64,000 nt of DNA from Agromyces agglutinans (GCF_009647605.1 NZ_WJIF01000008.1:115043-179042); one strand, 5' to 3'. Counted from the first letter of the stretch, positions 34,418 to 43,171 are shown. The notes: generated by a model from the sequence alone, not told the origin. Made by a program: numbers and translations.

Positions 34418-35035
34418 TTACTGCAGCGCCATCGGGCCGTGCGCCGCGGCCTGCTCGCGCACCGTGCGCCGGCCGAGCGCACCCGGACGCACCGACGTGC
34501 GGCGTGCCAGCGCGGCGAGGTCGTCGACCTCGTGGCGCTTCGCGGCGTGCACGGCGATCGCGGCGCAGGCCTCGGCGTCGTCGAGGGCGTTGTGATGGGA
34601 GAAGTCCTCGAATCCGGCCGCCATCGCCGCGGAGGGCAGGCGATAGGAGTCGAGGTGATACGTCTTGCGGGCGACCTGCAGGCTGCACAGGTACGGGTGC
34701 TCGGGCACGTCGATCGCGAAGGCCTCGCTCGTCTTCTGGATGACGCCCATGTCGAAGCCGGCGTTGTGCGCGACCAGCCAGTCGGCCTCTGCGAACGCGC
34801 GGAAGTCGGGGAGGAAGTCGGCCCACGTGGTCGCGCCGGCGACCATCTCGGCGGTGATGCCGTGGATGCGGACGTTCCACTCGGAGAACTCGTCGTGCGG
34901 GAAGGGCGGCTTCAGCAGCAGGTACGCGCGGTCGACGACCCGGCCGTCGCGCACCTTCACGAGTCCGACGGAGCACGCGGACGCCCCCGACGAATTGGCG
35001 GTCTCGAAGTCGATCGCGGTGAAGTCCACTGGCAC
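34418..35035 (-). CDS. DEDDh 3'-5' exonuclease (DnaQ-like)
   Basis: 205 residues. Exo I motif DFTAIDFETANSSGAS (DxE), Exo II LVAHNAGFDMGVI and Exo III SHHNALDDAEACAAI (HxxxxxD) are all present, so the two-metal exonuclease site is complete. It resembles stand-alone DnaQ-type or epsilon-like proofreading nucleases of actinobacteria. The C-terminal 35 residues are an Arg/Ala tail. It reads away from the methyltransferase promoter, with 65 bases between starts, and is upstream of rmuC on the same strand. Whether it proofreads or acts in repair is not known. Confidence 0.9.
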   Translation of the reverse strand: MPVDFTAIDFETANSSGASACSVGLVKVRDGRVVDRAYLLLKPPFPHDEFSEWNVRIHGITAEMVAGATTWADFLPDFRAFAEADWLVAHNAGFDMGVIQKTSEAFAIDVPEHPYLCSLQVARKTYHLDSYRLPSAAMAAGFEDFSHHNALDDAEACAAIAVHAAKRHEVDDLAALARRTSVRPGALGRRTVREQAAAHGPMALQ

Positions 35036-35064
35036 GCGAGCATCGTGTCACGGCCCGCCGACGG

Positions 35065-35094
35065 TTGACGGATGCCTCGCCGCGGGCGTACAAC
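35065..35094 (+). promoter_or_regulatory. Promoter TTGACG-18-TACAAC of the methyltransferase gene
   Basis: -35 TTGACG at 35065-35070 and -10 TACAAC at 35089-35094 with an 18-base spacer. The ATG follows after six bases, giving a leaderless or near-leaderless mRNA. Confidence 0.65.
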
Positions 35095-35100
35095 GGGCGC

Positions 35101-35832
35101 ATGACCGACGAGGGCGCGCGCAGCTTCGGGCTGGCGGCATCCATCTACCAGGCCGCCCGACCGGGTTACCCGGTCGAGGCCGTCGCGTGGCTCGTCGGCG
35201 ACGCCGCCCGCGTGCTCGACCTCGGCGCCGGCACCGGGAAGCTCACGGCGGCCCTCGTCGCGCTCGATCGCGAGGTCATCGCGGTCGATCCCGTCGAGGA
35301 GATGCTCGACGAACTCGAGGTGCAGGTGCCCGGCGTGCCGCGGATCCTGGGCACCGCCGAGGACATCCCGATCGAGGACGCCTCGGTCGACGCGGTGGTC
35401 GCGGGCCAGGCGTGGCACTGGTTCATCCCCGAGCGCGCGATTCCCGAGATCGCCCGGGTGCTGCGCCCCGGCGGCACGCTGGGCCTCGTCTGGAACAGCC
35501 GCGACACGCGCGCCGGGTGGCTGCACGAGGCCGGCGAGATCATGCACGAGCGGCACGACGCGAGCGCGACCTTCGAGACCTACGTCGACGTCGGGCCGCC
35601 CTTCGGCCCGGTCGAGGAACACACCGTCGAGTGGATCGACCGGATGCCGCGCGCCCGCTTCCTCGATCTCGTGCGCTCGCGTTCGTACTACCTCACCGCG
35701 CCCGAATCCGAGCAGCGCGCGACCATCGCGGCGATCGACGCGCTGCTCGACCGGCATCCGGATGTCGCCGGCGCGGCCGAGCTCGCCGTGCCGTACCTCA
35801 CGCGCTGCTTCCGCGCGCGGCTCGCCGACTGA
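35101..35832 (+). CDS. Class I SAM-dependent methyltransferase
   Basis: 243 residues. SAM-binding motif I is RVLDLGAGTGKLTAAL (about residues 35-50), followed by VIAVDPVEEMLDEL, motif IV VDAVVAGQAWHWF and IARVLRPGGTLGLVWNSR. This is the Methyltransf_11 group of small-molecule methyltransferases; the QAWHWF variant is common in a subgroup of unknown substrate. The ATG lies right after the promoter, and no ribosome site is needed. The next genes, a TetR regulator and a glycosyltransferase, could be partners but a dyad-bearing gap separates them. Confidence 0.88.
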   Translation: MTDEGARSFGLAASIYQAARPGYPVEAVAWLVGDAARVLDLGAGTGKLTAALVALDREVIAVDPVEEMLDELEVQVPGVPRILGTAEDIPIEDASVDAVVAGQAWHWFIPERAIPEIARVLRPGGTLGLVWNSRDTRAGWLHEAGEIMHERHDASATFETYVDVGPPFGPVEEHTVEWIDRMPRARFLDLVRSRSYYLTAPESEQRATIAAIDALLDRHPDVAGAAELAVPYLTRCFRARLAD

Positions 35833-35850
35833 GCTCGGGCCCGATTCCAG

Positions 35851-35889
35851 TTGGACGGGTGTCAAGTTTTGCATTGACTCGCGGTCCAA
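35851..35889. promoter_or_regulatory. Nested inverted repeat upstream of TetR gene
   Basis: Outer arms TTGGAC (35851-35856) and GTCCAA (35884-35889) enclose inner arms GTCAA (35861-35865) and TTGAC (35874-35878). The region is AT-richer than its surroundings. It is a good candidate operator for the TetR regulator that follows. Confidence 0.5.
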
Positions 35890-35935
35890 ACACGAGGATG
35901 CTTCACCTGTGGCGAGCGCGGCACGCGAGTACGAC

Positions 35936-36499
35936 ATGTCGACCAGGTCGGTCGCGGCCGGCCGAACGCGCACGCGGCTGATCCACGCGGCGCGCGCCCG
36001 CTTCACCGGCGCCCGAATCGATGACGTCACCCTCGCCGATCTGGCAGGAGATGCCGGCGTGAGCGTGCAGACACTCCTCAACCACTTCGGCTCGAAGGAG
36101 GGTCTCCTGCTCGCGGCGACCGAGTCGATCGGTGCCGAGGTGGCGAAACTCCGCGGCGAGGTCGAGCCCGGCGACGTCGGCGGCGCGGTCGACTCGCTCA
36201 TGCGCCACTACGAGGTGCTCGGCGACGCGAACTGGCGGTTCGTCGCCGAGGTCGACGGCGAGGCGGCGTTCGCACCGCTGCTCGACGACGCCCGCGCGAG
36301 GCACCGCGCCTGGCTCGAGTCGGTGTTCGGGCCACGACTGCCCGAGGCATCCGATGAGCGCGAAGACGCGATCGCCGCGCTCTACGCCGTCACCGACGTC
36401 GGCACGTGGAAACTGCTTCGGCGCGACCTGGCTCTGTCCGCTGACGAGACCCGTGCAGTACTCCGCCGGCTGATCGCCGGTCAACTCGAGGAGGAATGA
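35936..36499 (+). CDS. TetR/AcrR family transcriptional regulator
   Basis: 187 residues from ATG 35936; an in-frame GTG at 35909 would add nine residues and is as well supported. The helix-turn-helix is at residues about 12-57 (RLIHAARARF... LADLAGDAGVSVQTLLNHFGSKEGLLLA), with a helical ligand domain after it. Its stop comes two bases before the start of the glycosyltransferase gene, whose ribosome site GAGGAGG lies in the end of this gene, so both are one unit. It probably represses that glycosyltransferase through the nested dyad upstream. Confidence 0.88.
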   Translation: MSTRSVAAGRTRTRLIHAARARFTGARIDDVTLADLAGDAGVSVQTLLNHFGSKEGLLLAATESIGAEVAKLRGEVEPGDVGGAVDSLMRHYEVLGDANWRFVAEVDGEAAFAPLLDDARARHRAWLESVFGPRLPEASDEREDAIAALYAVTDVGTWKLLRRDLALSADETRAVLRRLIAGQLEEE

Positions 36500-36501
36500 C
36501 C

Positions 36502-37764
36502 ATGAGATACCTGATGGCGGTGTGGGACGGCGGGGGAGCGACCCCGCCCAACCTCGGCATCGCCCGACTGCTCGTCGAACGCGGCCATGACGTGGTGGTC
36601 TGCGGCGACCCGACCCTCGCCGACGCGATCGCCGGCACCGGGGCATCCCATCGCACCTGGCCGACGGCGCCGCAGCGCCGCTCGACCGCGCTCGACGACG
36701 ACCTGTTCAAGGACTGGGAGTGCCGCACGCAGATGGGCGCGCTGAACCGTGTCCGCGAGCGCCTGATCACGGGGCCCGCAGCCCGGTTCGCGAACGACGT
36801 GGTCGACGCCTTGGACGCCGAGCACTTCGACGCCGTCCTTGCCGACGGCGTGCTGCTCGGGGCGCTCGTCGGCGCGGAGGCCAGGGGCATCCCGTCTGCA
36901 GCGCTCGTCGGCAGCGTCTACCTGGTGCCGTCCCGGACGCGGCCGCCGGTGGGGCTGGGACTCGGGCCGGCGCGCGGCCGGCTCGGACGCGCGCGCGACC
37001 GCGCCGCCTACGGGCTGGTGACCCTGATGTCTGACGCCGGGTTGCGACCCGTGAACGCCGCGCGCGCTCGGCACGGGCTCGCCCCGCTCCGGCACCTCTG
37101 GCAGCAGTGGGACCACGCCGATCGGGTGCTCGTGCTCACGGGATCGGCCTTCGACGACCCGCCGCCCGACGCCGCGAACGTGCGGTACGTCGGGCCCGTG
37201 CTCGAGGACATCCCCGTCGACGAGCCGCTCGAGCTGCCGCGCGGCGACGCCCCGCTCGTGGTCGTCGGCCTCTCGAGTTCGTACATGGAGCAGGAGGACC
37301 TGCTCAGGCGGATCGCCCGGGCGCTCGCGACGCTGCCCGTCCGCGGGGTCATCACGACCGGGCCCGCCGTCGACCCGGCCGATGTCCCGTCGGCGCCGAA
37401 CGTCGTCGTCGTGCGCGCGGCGGCGCATCGGGCGCTCATCCCGCAGGCCGCCCTCGTGATCACGCACGCCGGGCACGGCACGCTGATCAAGGCGCTCGCG
37501 GCCGGGGTGCCGGTGCTCTGCATCCCGCTCGGTCGCGACCAGGGCGAGAACGCGTCGCGTGCCGCCCGCCACGGTGTCGGCGCGGTGCTGTCGAAGCAGG
37601 CGGATGTCGCGGCGATCGCGAGCGCGGTGTTCGACGTGCTGCTCGAGCCCTCGTACCGTGAGGCAGCCGCCGCGATGGGCGAGCGGATCCGGGCCGAGAT
37701 CGCGTCGGGTGCGCTGGTCGACGAGCTCGAAGCCCTGGCGGCAGCGGGGCATCCGGCGGCCTGA
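36502..37764 (+). CDS. GT1-family glycosyltransferase (UGT/macrolide type)
   Basis: 420 residues with two Rossmann domains (GT-B). The nucleotide-sugar motif is LVITHAGHGTLIKALAAGVP with PLGRDQGENASRAARHGVG in the second half. The N-terminal acceptor domain begins RYLMAVWDGGGATPPNLGIARLL. These enzymes add sugars to hydrophobic small molecules, including macrolides. The start at 36502 fits GAGGAGG seven bases upstream; an ATG at 36496 is too close to it. Control by the preceding TetR suggests a drug- or metabolite-inducible detoxifying role, which is inference. Confidence 0.88.
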   Translation: MRYLMAVWDGGGATPPNLGIARLLVERGHDVVVCGDPTLADAIAGTGASHRTWPTAPQRRSTALDDDLFKDWECRTQMGALNRVRERLITGPAARFANDVVDALDAEHFDAVLADGVLLGALVGAEARGIPSAALVGSVYLVPSRTRPPVGLGLGPARGRLGRARDRAAYGLVTLMSDAGLRPVNAARARHGLAPLRHLWQQWDHADRVLVLTGSAFDDPPPDAANVRYVGPVLEDIPVDEPLELPRGDAPLVVVGLSSSYMEQEDLLRRIARALATLPVRGVITTGPAVDPADVPSAPNVVVVRAAAHRALIPQAALVITHAGHGTLIKALAAGVPVLCIPLGRDQGENASRAARHGVGAVLSKQADVAAIASAVFDVLLEPSYREAAAAMGERIRAEIASGALVDELEALAAAGHPAA

Positions 37765-37823
37765 GGCGGAGGCGTCGCCCGAGGCGCAGGCGTCGCCCGA
37801 GGCGGAAGGTAGGCTAGACGCCC

Positions 37824-38897
37824 GTGGCACTCACCATCGGAATCGTCGGCCTTCCCAACGTCGGCAAGTCGACCCTCTTCAACGCCCTCACCAAGAACAC
37901 GGTGCTCGCGGCCAACTACCCGTTCGCGACGATCGAACCGAACATCGGCGTGGTGAACCTGCCCGACCCGCGGCTCGAGACGCTCGCCGGCATCTTCAAG
38001 TCCGAGCGCATCCTGCCCGCGACCGTGTCGTTCGTCGACATCGCCGGCATCGTCAAGGGCGCCTCGGAGGGCGAGGGCCTCGGCAACAAGTTCCTCGCCA
38101 ACATCCGGGAAGCCGACGCGATCGCTCAAGTCGTGCGCGGCTTCGAGGACTCCGACGTCGTGCACGTCGACGGCGCCGTCGACCCGAAGTCCGACATGGA
38201 GACGATCAACACCGAGCTGATCCTCGCCGACCTCGAGACGCTCGAGCGCGCCATCACGCGCTACGAGAAGGAGGTCAAGGGCAAGAAGCTCGATCCGCAG
38301 GTGCTCGCGACCGCGATCGAGGCGCGCGACCTGCTGCAGGCGGGTACGCCGCTGTCGGCGGCATCCCTCGATCTCGCATCGATCAAGGAACTCGGCCTGC
38401 TGACCGCGAAGCCGTTCATCTACGTCTTCAACGTCGACGAGGCGGTGCTGACGGATGCCGCGAAGAAGGCTGAACTCGCGGCGCTCGTCGCGCCGGCCGA
38501 GGCCGTCTTCCTCGACGCGAAGATCGAGTCGGAACTCATCGACCTCGACCCCGCCGACGCCGCCGAGCTGCTCGCGTCGACGGGTCAAGACGAGTCGGGC
38601 CTCGACCAGCTCGCGCGCATCGGATTCGCAACGCTCGGCCTGCAGACCTACCTCACCGCCGGCCCCAAGGAGTCGCGTGCGTGGACGATCCCGCAGGGCG
38701 CGAAGGCGCCGCAGGCCGCGGGCGTCATCCACACCGACTTCGAGCGCGGCTTCATCAAGGCCGAGGTGATCTCGTTCGACGACCTCGTCGCAACCGGTTC
38801 GGTCGCCGAGGCCCGCGCCAAGGGCAAGGCCCGCATGGAGGGCAAGGACTACGTGATGCAGGACGGCGACGTGGTGGAGTTCCGGTTCAACGTGTGA
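37824..38897 (+). CDS. ychF: Redox-regulated ATPase/GTPase YchF
   Basis: 357 residues. OBG-family P-loop protein that prefers ATP. G1 [18 protein letters not shown], switch [15 protein letters not shown]3 [19 protein letters not shown], a helical insert and a C-terminal TGS domain ([21 protein letters not shown] ... [18 protein letters not shown]). It binds ribosomes and modulates stress and translation. The GTG at 37824 lies eight bases after TAGGCT (37810-37815), a probable leaderless start. Two imperfect gaggcg-rich repeats precede the promoter. Confidence 0.95.
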   Translation: MALTIGIVGLPNVGKSTLFNALTKNTVLAANYPFATIEPNIGVVNLPDPRLETLAGIFKSERILPATVSFVDIAGIVKGASEGEGLGNKFLANIREADAIAQVVRGFEDSDVVHVDGAVDPKSDMETINTELILADLETLERAITRYEKEVKGKKLDPQVLATAIEARDLLQAGTPLSAASLDLASIKELGLLTAKPFIYVFNVDEAVLTDAAKKAELAALVAPAEAVFLDAKIESELIDLDPADAAELLASTGQDESGLDQLARIGFATLGLQTYLTAGPKESRAWTIPQGAKAPQAAGVIHTDFERGFIKAEVISFDDLVATGSVAEARAKGKARMEGKDYVMQDGDVVEFRFNV

Positions 38898-38966
38898 CGC
38901 GCTGCGCCGAGCCGAAGGGTAAGCGGGGTCTGCCATCGTGTCGGGGCTGGCCGCTAGCCTGATGAC

Positions 38967-39359
38967 GTGACGGTTCGCCTCGAAGGAATCACGGTGCTCG
39001 CCGATGACGTCGCCGAGCTCGCCGCTTTCTACGAACGAGCGCTCGGTCTCCAGGTCATCGTGCGCGAAGAGGCGTACGTCGCTTTTGGTGGCCAGGACAT
39101 TCGGTTCGCGATATTCTCGCGCCCGCTCATGGGTGGCAACACCGACGGGCACCCGTCTTACACAACTCGATTCAGCGGACAGGCGTTCGAGCTGAACTTC
39201 CAGTGTGACGATCCTGTCGAGGTTGTGCGGCGGTACGACGAGATTCTCGCGGCCGGAGCGACGCCCGCGGGGCGACCGGCGCTCAGAGAATGGGGCCAGT
39301 ACGCCGGCTTCTTTGCCGACCCGGAAGGGAACATCCACTCGCTGTTCGCCGACACGTGA
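38967..39359 (+). CDS. VOC family protein with atypical codon use
   Basis: 130 residues, one VOC fold: VRLEGITVLADDVAELAAFYERALGLQV, DDPVEVVRRYDEILAAGA, GFFADPEGNIHSLFADT. The GTG start follows TAGCCT (38955-38960) by six bases. Codons such as ttt, tct, gtt, aca and att are much more frequent than in flanking genes, so it may have arrived by transfer together with the relic that follows. It may act as binding or resistance protein, but the ligand is unknown. Confidence 0.85.
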   Translation: MTVRLEGITVLADDVAELAAFYERALGLQVIVREEAYVAFGGQDIRFAIFSRPLMGGNTDGHPSYTTRFSGQAFELNFQCDDPVEVVRRYDEILAAGATPAGRPALREWGQYAGFFADPEGNIHSLFADT

Positions 39360-39463
39360 CCGGGAGGCATTGCCGCCCCGACGGCGGCCCGTCACGCAAC
39401 GCTGATGCCCCAGTATCTGAGTCAGTACGCATGTCAGGATCAGGGCAGCCGCGACTTGTATAG

Positions 39464-39832
39464 GTGAAGACCATCGGCAAGCACGTTGCGAACGCGCGAC
39501 GCGAGGAGTTGGTCGATATTCCAGTTGTCGCAAAATTTGCGACAACTGCCGCAGATGGCAAGAGCTACCTGACCGAGCACTACAACCTCGACATGGTGTT
39601 GTCGGTCGGCTACCGCGTCAAGTCCGCCGAAGGCGTGCACCTCTGCCGGTGGGCGAACGACGTTGTGAAGCGCTACATGCTCAACGGATACGCTCTCAAC
39701 GAGCACAGTGAAGGACCAGCCGCTCACCGACGGCAACAAACGCAGCGCACAGCCCTGGAGCGCCCGAAGGAGAAGGACCTCATGGTCGCCCTGCTCGTCA
39801 GCATGCTGACCGACGAGGCATCCTGGCGATGA
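39464..39832 (+). pseudogene. Decayed RhuM-Fic family gene
   Basis: A 122-codon open frame remains, but it is a patchwork. Residues 1-78 match the RhuM (virulence RhuM/KilA-N-like) domain: TIGKHVANARREEL, VVAKFATTAADGKSY, HYNLDMVLSVGYRVKSAEG and NGYALNE. Then homology breaks. The Fic core LTDGNKRSA (39723-39749) appears in a different frame, and the typical family C-terminus PKEKDLMVALLVSML returns in the first frame. The N-terminus is missing too; a DLY fragment sits out of frame just before. So several deletions have removed most of the Fic domain, including its catalytic histidine region. Codon use is unlike neighbouring genes. Related intact proteins are often linked to toxin or phage-type loci. 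Confidence 0.75.
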
Positions 39833-39879
39833 CCGCAGGGCGCCGACGCGGCATCCTCGACTGATCGGATGCCTGCCGC

Positions 39880-40533
39880 TCAGCGGCTGAACACGAGGTG
39901 GACGACGCCGCTCGGCGAGGAGACCGCCTCGACGTCGTAGCGCTGCTCGAGTCCCTCGAGGCCGTCCCACAGCCGTGTGCCGCGGCCGAGCACGATCGGC
40001 ACGATCACGACGTGCAGGACGTCGACGAGGCCCGCCGCGAGGAAGTCGCGAACCATCGACGGGCCGCCGCCGATGCGCACGTCGAGGTCGCCCGCGGCTT
40101 CGCGGGCGAGCTCGAGCGCGGCCTCGGGTGCGGCGTCGATGAAGTGGAAGACGGTGCCGCCCTCCATCTCGATCGACGGCCGCGGGTGGTGGGTCAGCAC
40201 GTACACCGGGGTGTGGAACGGCGGGTTGTCGCCCCACCACCCGCGCCACTCCTCGTCGGTGCCGAGCCCCTCCCACGGGCCCGTGCGGTAGTCGAACTTG
40301 CCGCGCCCCATGATCTCGGCGCCGATGCCGACGTCGTGCCGCGCGGCGAAGGCGTGGTCGACGCCCTGGCCGCCGGTGGGCGTGCCGAACATCGAGCTGC
40401 CGAACCGCGTGGCGAACATCCACTCGTGCAGGCGCTCGCCGGCGTGTCCGAACGGCGCGTCGAACGAGATGCCCTCGCCGGTGCCGAACCCGTCTAGGGA
40501 GATGGAGAAGTTCTGGACGACGACCTGCGACAT
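39880..40533 (-). CDS. Dihydrofolate reductase family protein (RibD C-terminal-like)
   Basis: 217 residues. The RibD-C/DHFR-like fold is shown by VVVQNFSISLDGFGTGEG at the start, VDHAFAARHDVGIGAEIMGRGKFDYRTG (split here: AEIMGRGKFD is the conserved core), VYVLTHHPRPSIEMEGGTVF, and DVRIGGGPSMVRDFLAAGLV. Many such proteins in actinobacteria are uncharacterised NADPH-dependent reductases. The ATG at 40533 is divergent from an HxlR regulator with 88 bases between, and dyads in that gap suggest that the regulator controls this gene. Confidence 0.88.
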   Translation of the reverse strand: MSQVVVQNFSISLDGFGTGEGISFDAPFGHAGERLHEWMFATRFGSSMFGTPTGGQGVDHAFAARHDVGIGAEIMGRGKFDYRTGPWEGLGTDEEWRGWWGDNPPFHTPVYVLTHHPRPSIEMEGGTVFHFIDAAPEAALELAREAAGDLDVRIGGGPSMVRDFLAAGLVDVLHVVIVPIVLGRGTRLWDGLEGLEQRYDVEAVSSPSGVVHLVFSR

Positions 40534-40546
40534 GGATGCTCCTCGT

Positions 40547-40604
40547 GTTCGCGACCCGATTTCGGGACCGTCGCGAACGTATCGCGAGTGATTGCAATCC
40601 GCAA
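40547..40604. promoter_or_regulatory. Two dyads in the reductase/HxlR divergent promoter region
   Basis: GTTCGCGAC (40547-40555) is mirrored by GTCGCGAAC (40570-40578), 14 bases apart. A second dyad TTGC-AATCC-GCAA lies at 40592-40604, next to the TAGGCT -10 (40609-40614) of the regulator gene. Both are candidate HxlR sites. Confidence 0.55.
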
Positions 40605-40621
40605 GCACTAGGCTGAGCCAC

Positions 40622-41134
40622 ATGGATGCCGCCCCTCGTTCCGGATGCGCGATCAACGCGGCCGTCGAGGTGCTCGGCGACCCGTGGTCCATGCTCGTGC
40701 TGCGCGACGTGATGTTCGGCGACCGGCGCCATTTCCGGGAACTGCTCGCCGGCTCCGAGGAGGGCATCGCCAGCAACATCCTCGCGAGCCGGTTGAAGCG
40801 CCTCGTCGAGGGCGGATTGCTCACGCGCGCGACGGCACGGCGCGGTCAGCGCGCCGCGTACGCGCTCACGGAAGCCGGCATCCGCACCCTGCCCGTCATG
40901 GTCGCGCTCGGCACCTGGGGGCTCGACTTCCGCGACGGCGAGCCGCGGCTCCGCGTTCGCGCGGAGGTGTTGCGCGATGGCGACCCCGAACTGGTCGACG
41001 CGATGATGGACGAGCTGCGCGAGCGTCACCTCGGCGTGCCTCGTCCCGATCCGGATGCGCCGCGACCGAGCGAGGTCCTGCGCCAGGCGGTCGACGCCGC
41101 GACGCGTCGCACCGGGTCCCACGGGCCGCGGTGA
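40622..41134 (+). CDS. HxlR family winged-helix transcriptional regulator
   Basis: 170 residues. The HxlR signature CAINAAVEVLGDPWSMLVLRD opens the domain, followed by FRELLAGSEEGIASNILASRLKRLVEGGLLTR, a winged helix. The conserved cysteine near the N-terminus (residue 9) is the redox- or aldehyde-sensing position in relatives such as HypR. The C-terminal 60 residues are variable. The ATG at 40622 stands seven bases after a TAGGCT -10, so the mRNA is probably leaderless. It likely regulates the divergent dihydrofolate-reductase-like gene. Confidence 0.9.
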   Translation: MDAAPRSGCAINAAVEVLGDPWSMLVLRDVMFGDRRHFRELLAGSEEGIASNILASRLKRLVEGGLLTRATARRGQRAAYALTEAGIRTLPVMVALGTWGLDFRDGEPRLRVRAEVLRDGDPELVDAMMDELRERHLGVPRPDPDAPRPSEVLRQAVDAATRRTGSHGPR

Positions 41135-41250
41135 TCACGCGTTCGCGTCGCGCGCGGACGCCGAACCCTCTACACTGACCGGGCGGCCCACCCCCGGGGC
41201 CGTTTCCGTGAAGCGATGGCGCTGTCGTCGCTCCCGACCCTGGAGTGCCC

Positions 41251-43005
41251 GTGGGACGACACAGCACGCCGGCTCCTTCGCCGACCCCATCGCCCGGCCG
41301 CCGACTCCCGACCGTCGGCGAATTCATGGCCCGTCGAGGCGCGATCATCGGCATCGCCGCCGGTGCCGCGGTCATCGCCCTCCTCGTGACCGTCGGCATC
41401 GTCTGGATCGGCAACACCGGCGGCTCCGAGCCCGCAGCGGCCTCCGGTGCGTCGTGCGAGGAAACCGAACAGCTCGTCGTCGTGGTCGACCCGTCGATCG
41501 CCACCGCGGTCGGCGTCATCGCCGACCGCCTCAGGTCGCCCGCGAGCGGCGAGGACTGCCTCGACGCCCAGGTCGTGACACAGGCGTCGGCCGACAGCGT
41601 GGCCCAGATCGCAGCCGGGGCCTTCGACGGTGACGCGTGGATCCCGGGCTCGAGCGTCTGGGTCGAGCGACTCGCCGCGCTGACCTCGTTCATGGGACAG
41701 TCCATGCCCGAGATCGACAATCGCGGGTCGATCGCCGTCTCGCCGGTGGTGCTCGGCGTGCCCGAGAAGCATGCCGATGCCGTCGAGGTCGAGCCGGTCA
41801 CCTGGGCTCGGGTGCGCGATCGGCAGCTGCCGACGATCCTGCCCGACCCCGAGGCATCCGCGGCGAGCGTTGCGGGCCTGTACGCCGTCCGCAGCGTGTC
41901 GTCGACGGCGGACCCGCGACAGTTCGCGGGCGCGATGATGGCGCTCGGCAAGCAGATCCCGGCGTCGACCGAGGCCGCCATCGCGTCGGCGCTCACGGCC
42001 GAGACCCCGACGGCGGTCATCCTCACCGAGGTGGAGATCGTCGAGCACAATCGAGACAATCCCGACGACCGGCTCGTCGCCGAGTATCCCGGTGACGCGT
42101 CGGTCGCCCTCGAGTACCCGTTCGTCGCGATGCCGGTCTCCGATGACGAGGCCGGCCAGGCGCGCGCGCGCCTGGTCACCGCGTTCGAACGAGCGCTCCG
42201 CGTCGACGCGAACCCGATCGTCGAGGCCGGCCTGCGCCGACCCGACGGATCCGGCACGCTCACCAACGCGGGCGGCGTCATGGCGGTCCTGCCGTTCGCC
42301 GACGATGCCCTCGCCACGTTGCTCAAGGCGCAGGAGATCGGCGCCGCGCAACTGGACATCCTCCGGCTCTGGGGCACGATGACGCTGCGCTCGCGCATGC
42401 TCGCCGTCATCGACGTGTCGGGCTCGATGGAGGAACCCGCCGGCAACGGACTTCGTCGCATCGACATCTTCCAGCAGGCGGCCGGCGGCGCGCTCGGGCA
42501 GATGTCGGGCGAGGTCGAGCTCGGGGTCTGGCTCTTCTCGACCGCCAGGGCGGGCGAACAGGACTGGGAGGAGGCCGCGCCCATCGCCCCGCTGGTGGAC
42601 TCCGCGCACACCGCCCAGGTGATGCAGGTCGTGGGTTCGCTGCCGGCCCGACTCGGCGGCGCGACCGGGCTCTACGACACGACGCTCGCGGCGGTCCAGC
42701 GCGTGCGCGAGGGGTACGACCCCGAGATGGTCAACTCGGTGCTGCTCATCACCGACGGCAAGAACGAGGACGAGAACGGCATCGACCTCGACACGCTGAT
42801 CGCGAAGCTGAACGAGCAGGCCGACCCCGCGAAGCCCGTACCGGTCATCCTCGTCGGGTTCGGCCCCGACACCGACCTCGGCGCGATGCAGCGGATCGCG
42901 GAGGCGACCGGAGGGGCCGCCTACACGGCGCACCGGCCCGAGGACCTCAGCGCGGTGCTCGTCGACGCGCTCTTCCAGCGCGGCTGCCGACCCGACTGCG
43001 GGTGA
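41251..43005 (+). CDS. Substrate-binding and VWA domain protein, membrane anchored (copy 1)
   Basis: 584 residues from a GTG preceded by TGGAG. It begins MGRHS, has a basic segment and one membrane helix (about residues 31-54, IIGIAAGAAVIALLVTVGIVW), then an extracytoplasmic solute-binding-like domain (VVVVDPSIATAVGVIADRL, GDAWIPGSSVWVERL, TILPDPEASAASVAGLY) and a von Willebrand A domain with a complete MIDAS start DVSGSMEEP (D388) and later LGGATGLYDTTL and LLITDGKNEDENGI. It ends CRPDCG, two cysteines that could form a disulfide. A paralogue lies at 53911-55635. A sigma factor and anti-sigma-like gene follow. The ligand and partners are unknown; the fold suggests a surface adhesion or sensing protein. 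Confidence 0.88.
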   Translation: MGRHSTPAPSPTPSPGRRLPTVGEFMARRGAIIGIAAGAAVIALLVTVGIVWIGNTGGSEPAAASGASCEETEQLVVVVDPSIATAVGVIADRLRSPASGEDCLDAQVVTQASADSVAQIAAGAFDGDAWIPGSSVWVERLAALTSFMGQSMPEIDNRGSIAVSPVVLGVPEKHADAVEVEPVTWARVRDRQLPTILPDPEASAASVAGLYAVRSVSSTADPRQFAGAMMALGKQIPASTEAAIASALTAETPTAVILTEVEIVEHNRDNPDDRLVAEYPGDASVALEYPFVAMPVSDDEAGQARARLVTAFERALRVDANPIVEAGLRRPDGSGTLTNAGGVMAVLPFADDALATLLKAQEIGAAQLDILRLWGTMTLRSRMLAVIDVSGSMEEPAGNGLRRIDIFQQAAGGALGQMSGEVELGVWLFSTARAGEQDWEEAAPIAPLVDSAHTAQVMQVVGSLPARLGGATGLYDTTLAAVQRVREGYDPEMVNSVLLITDGKNEDENGIDLDTLIAKLNEQADPAKPVPVILVGFGPDTDLGAMQRIAEATGGAAYTAHRPEDLSAVLVDALFQRGCRPDCG

Positions 43006-43171
43006 ACGCCTCGGCGACGGCGCCCGCGTCCGCTACCGCGATCGTGCCCGCGGGCGCTCGTCGACGAGCGGGATGCAGGCGCACCTGCAAGACTCGCGGA
43101 TGTCGCGACACAGACTCGATGTGACGACTGCGACGGATGCCGCCGATGCCGAGCCGACCCTGGGGGTGACG

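Noticed and set aside
39464..39832. Calling this an intact small gene or an active toxin
   Set aside because: The Fic core is out of frame and most of its domain is missing; the pieces match distant parts of one longer family. A relic fits better.
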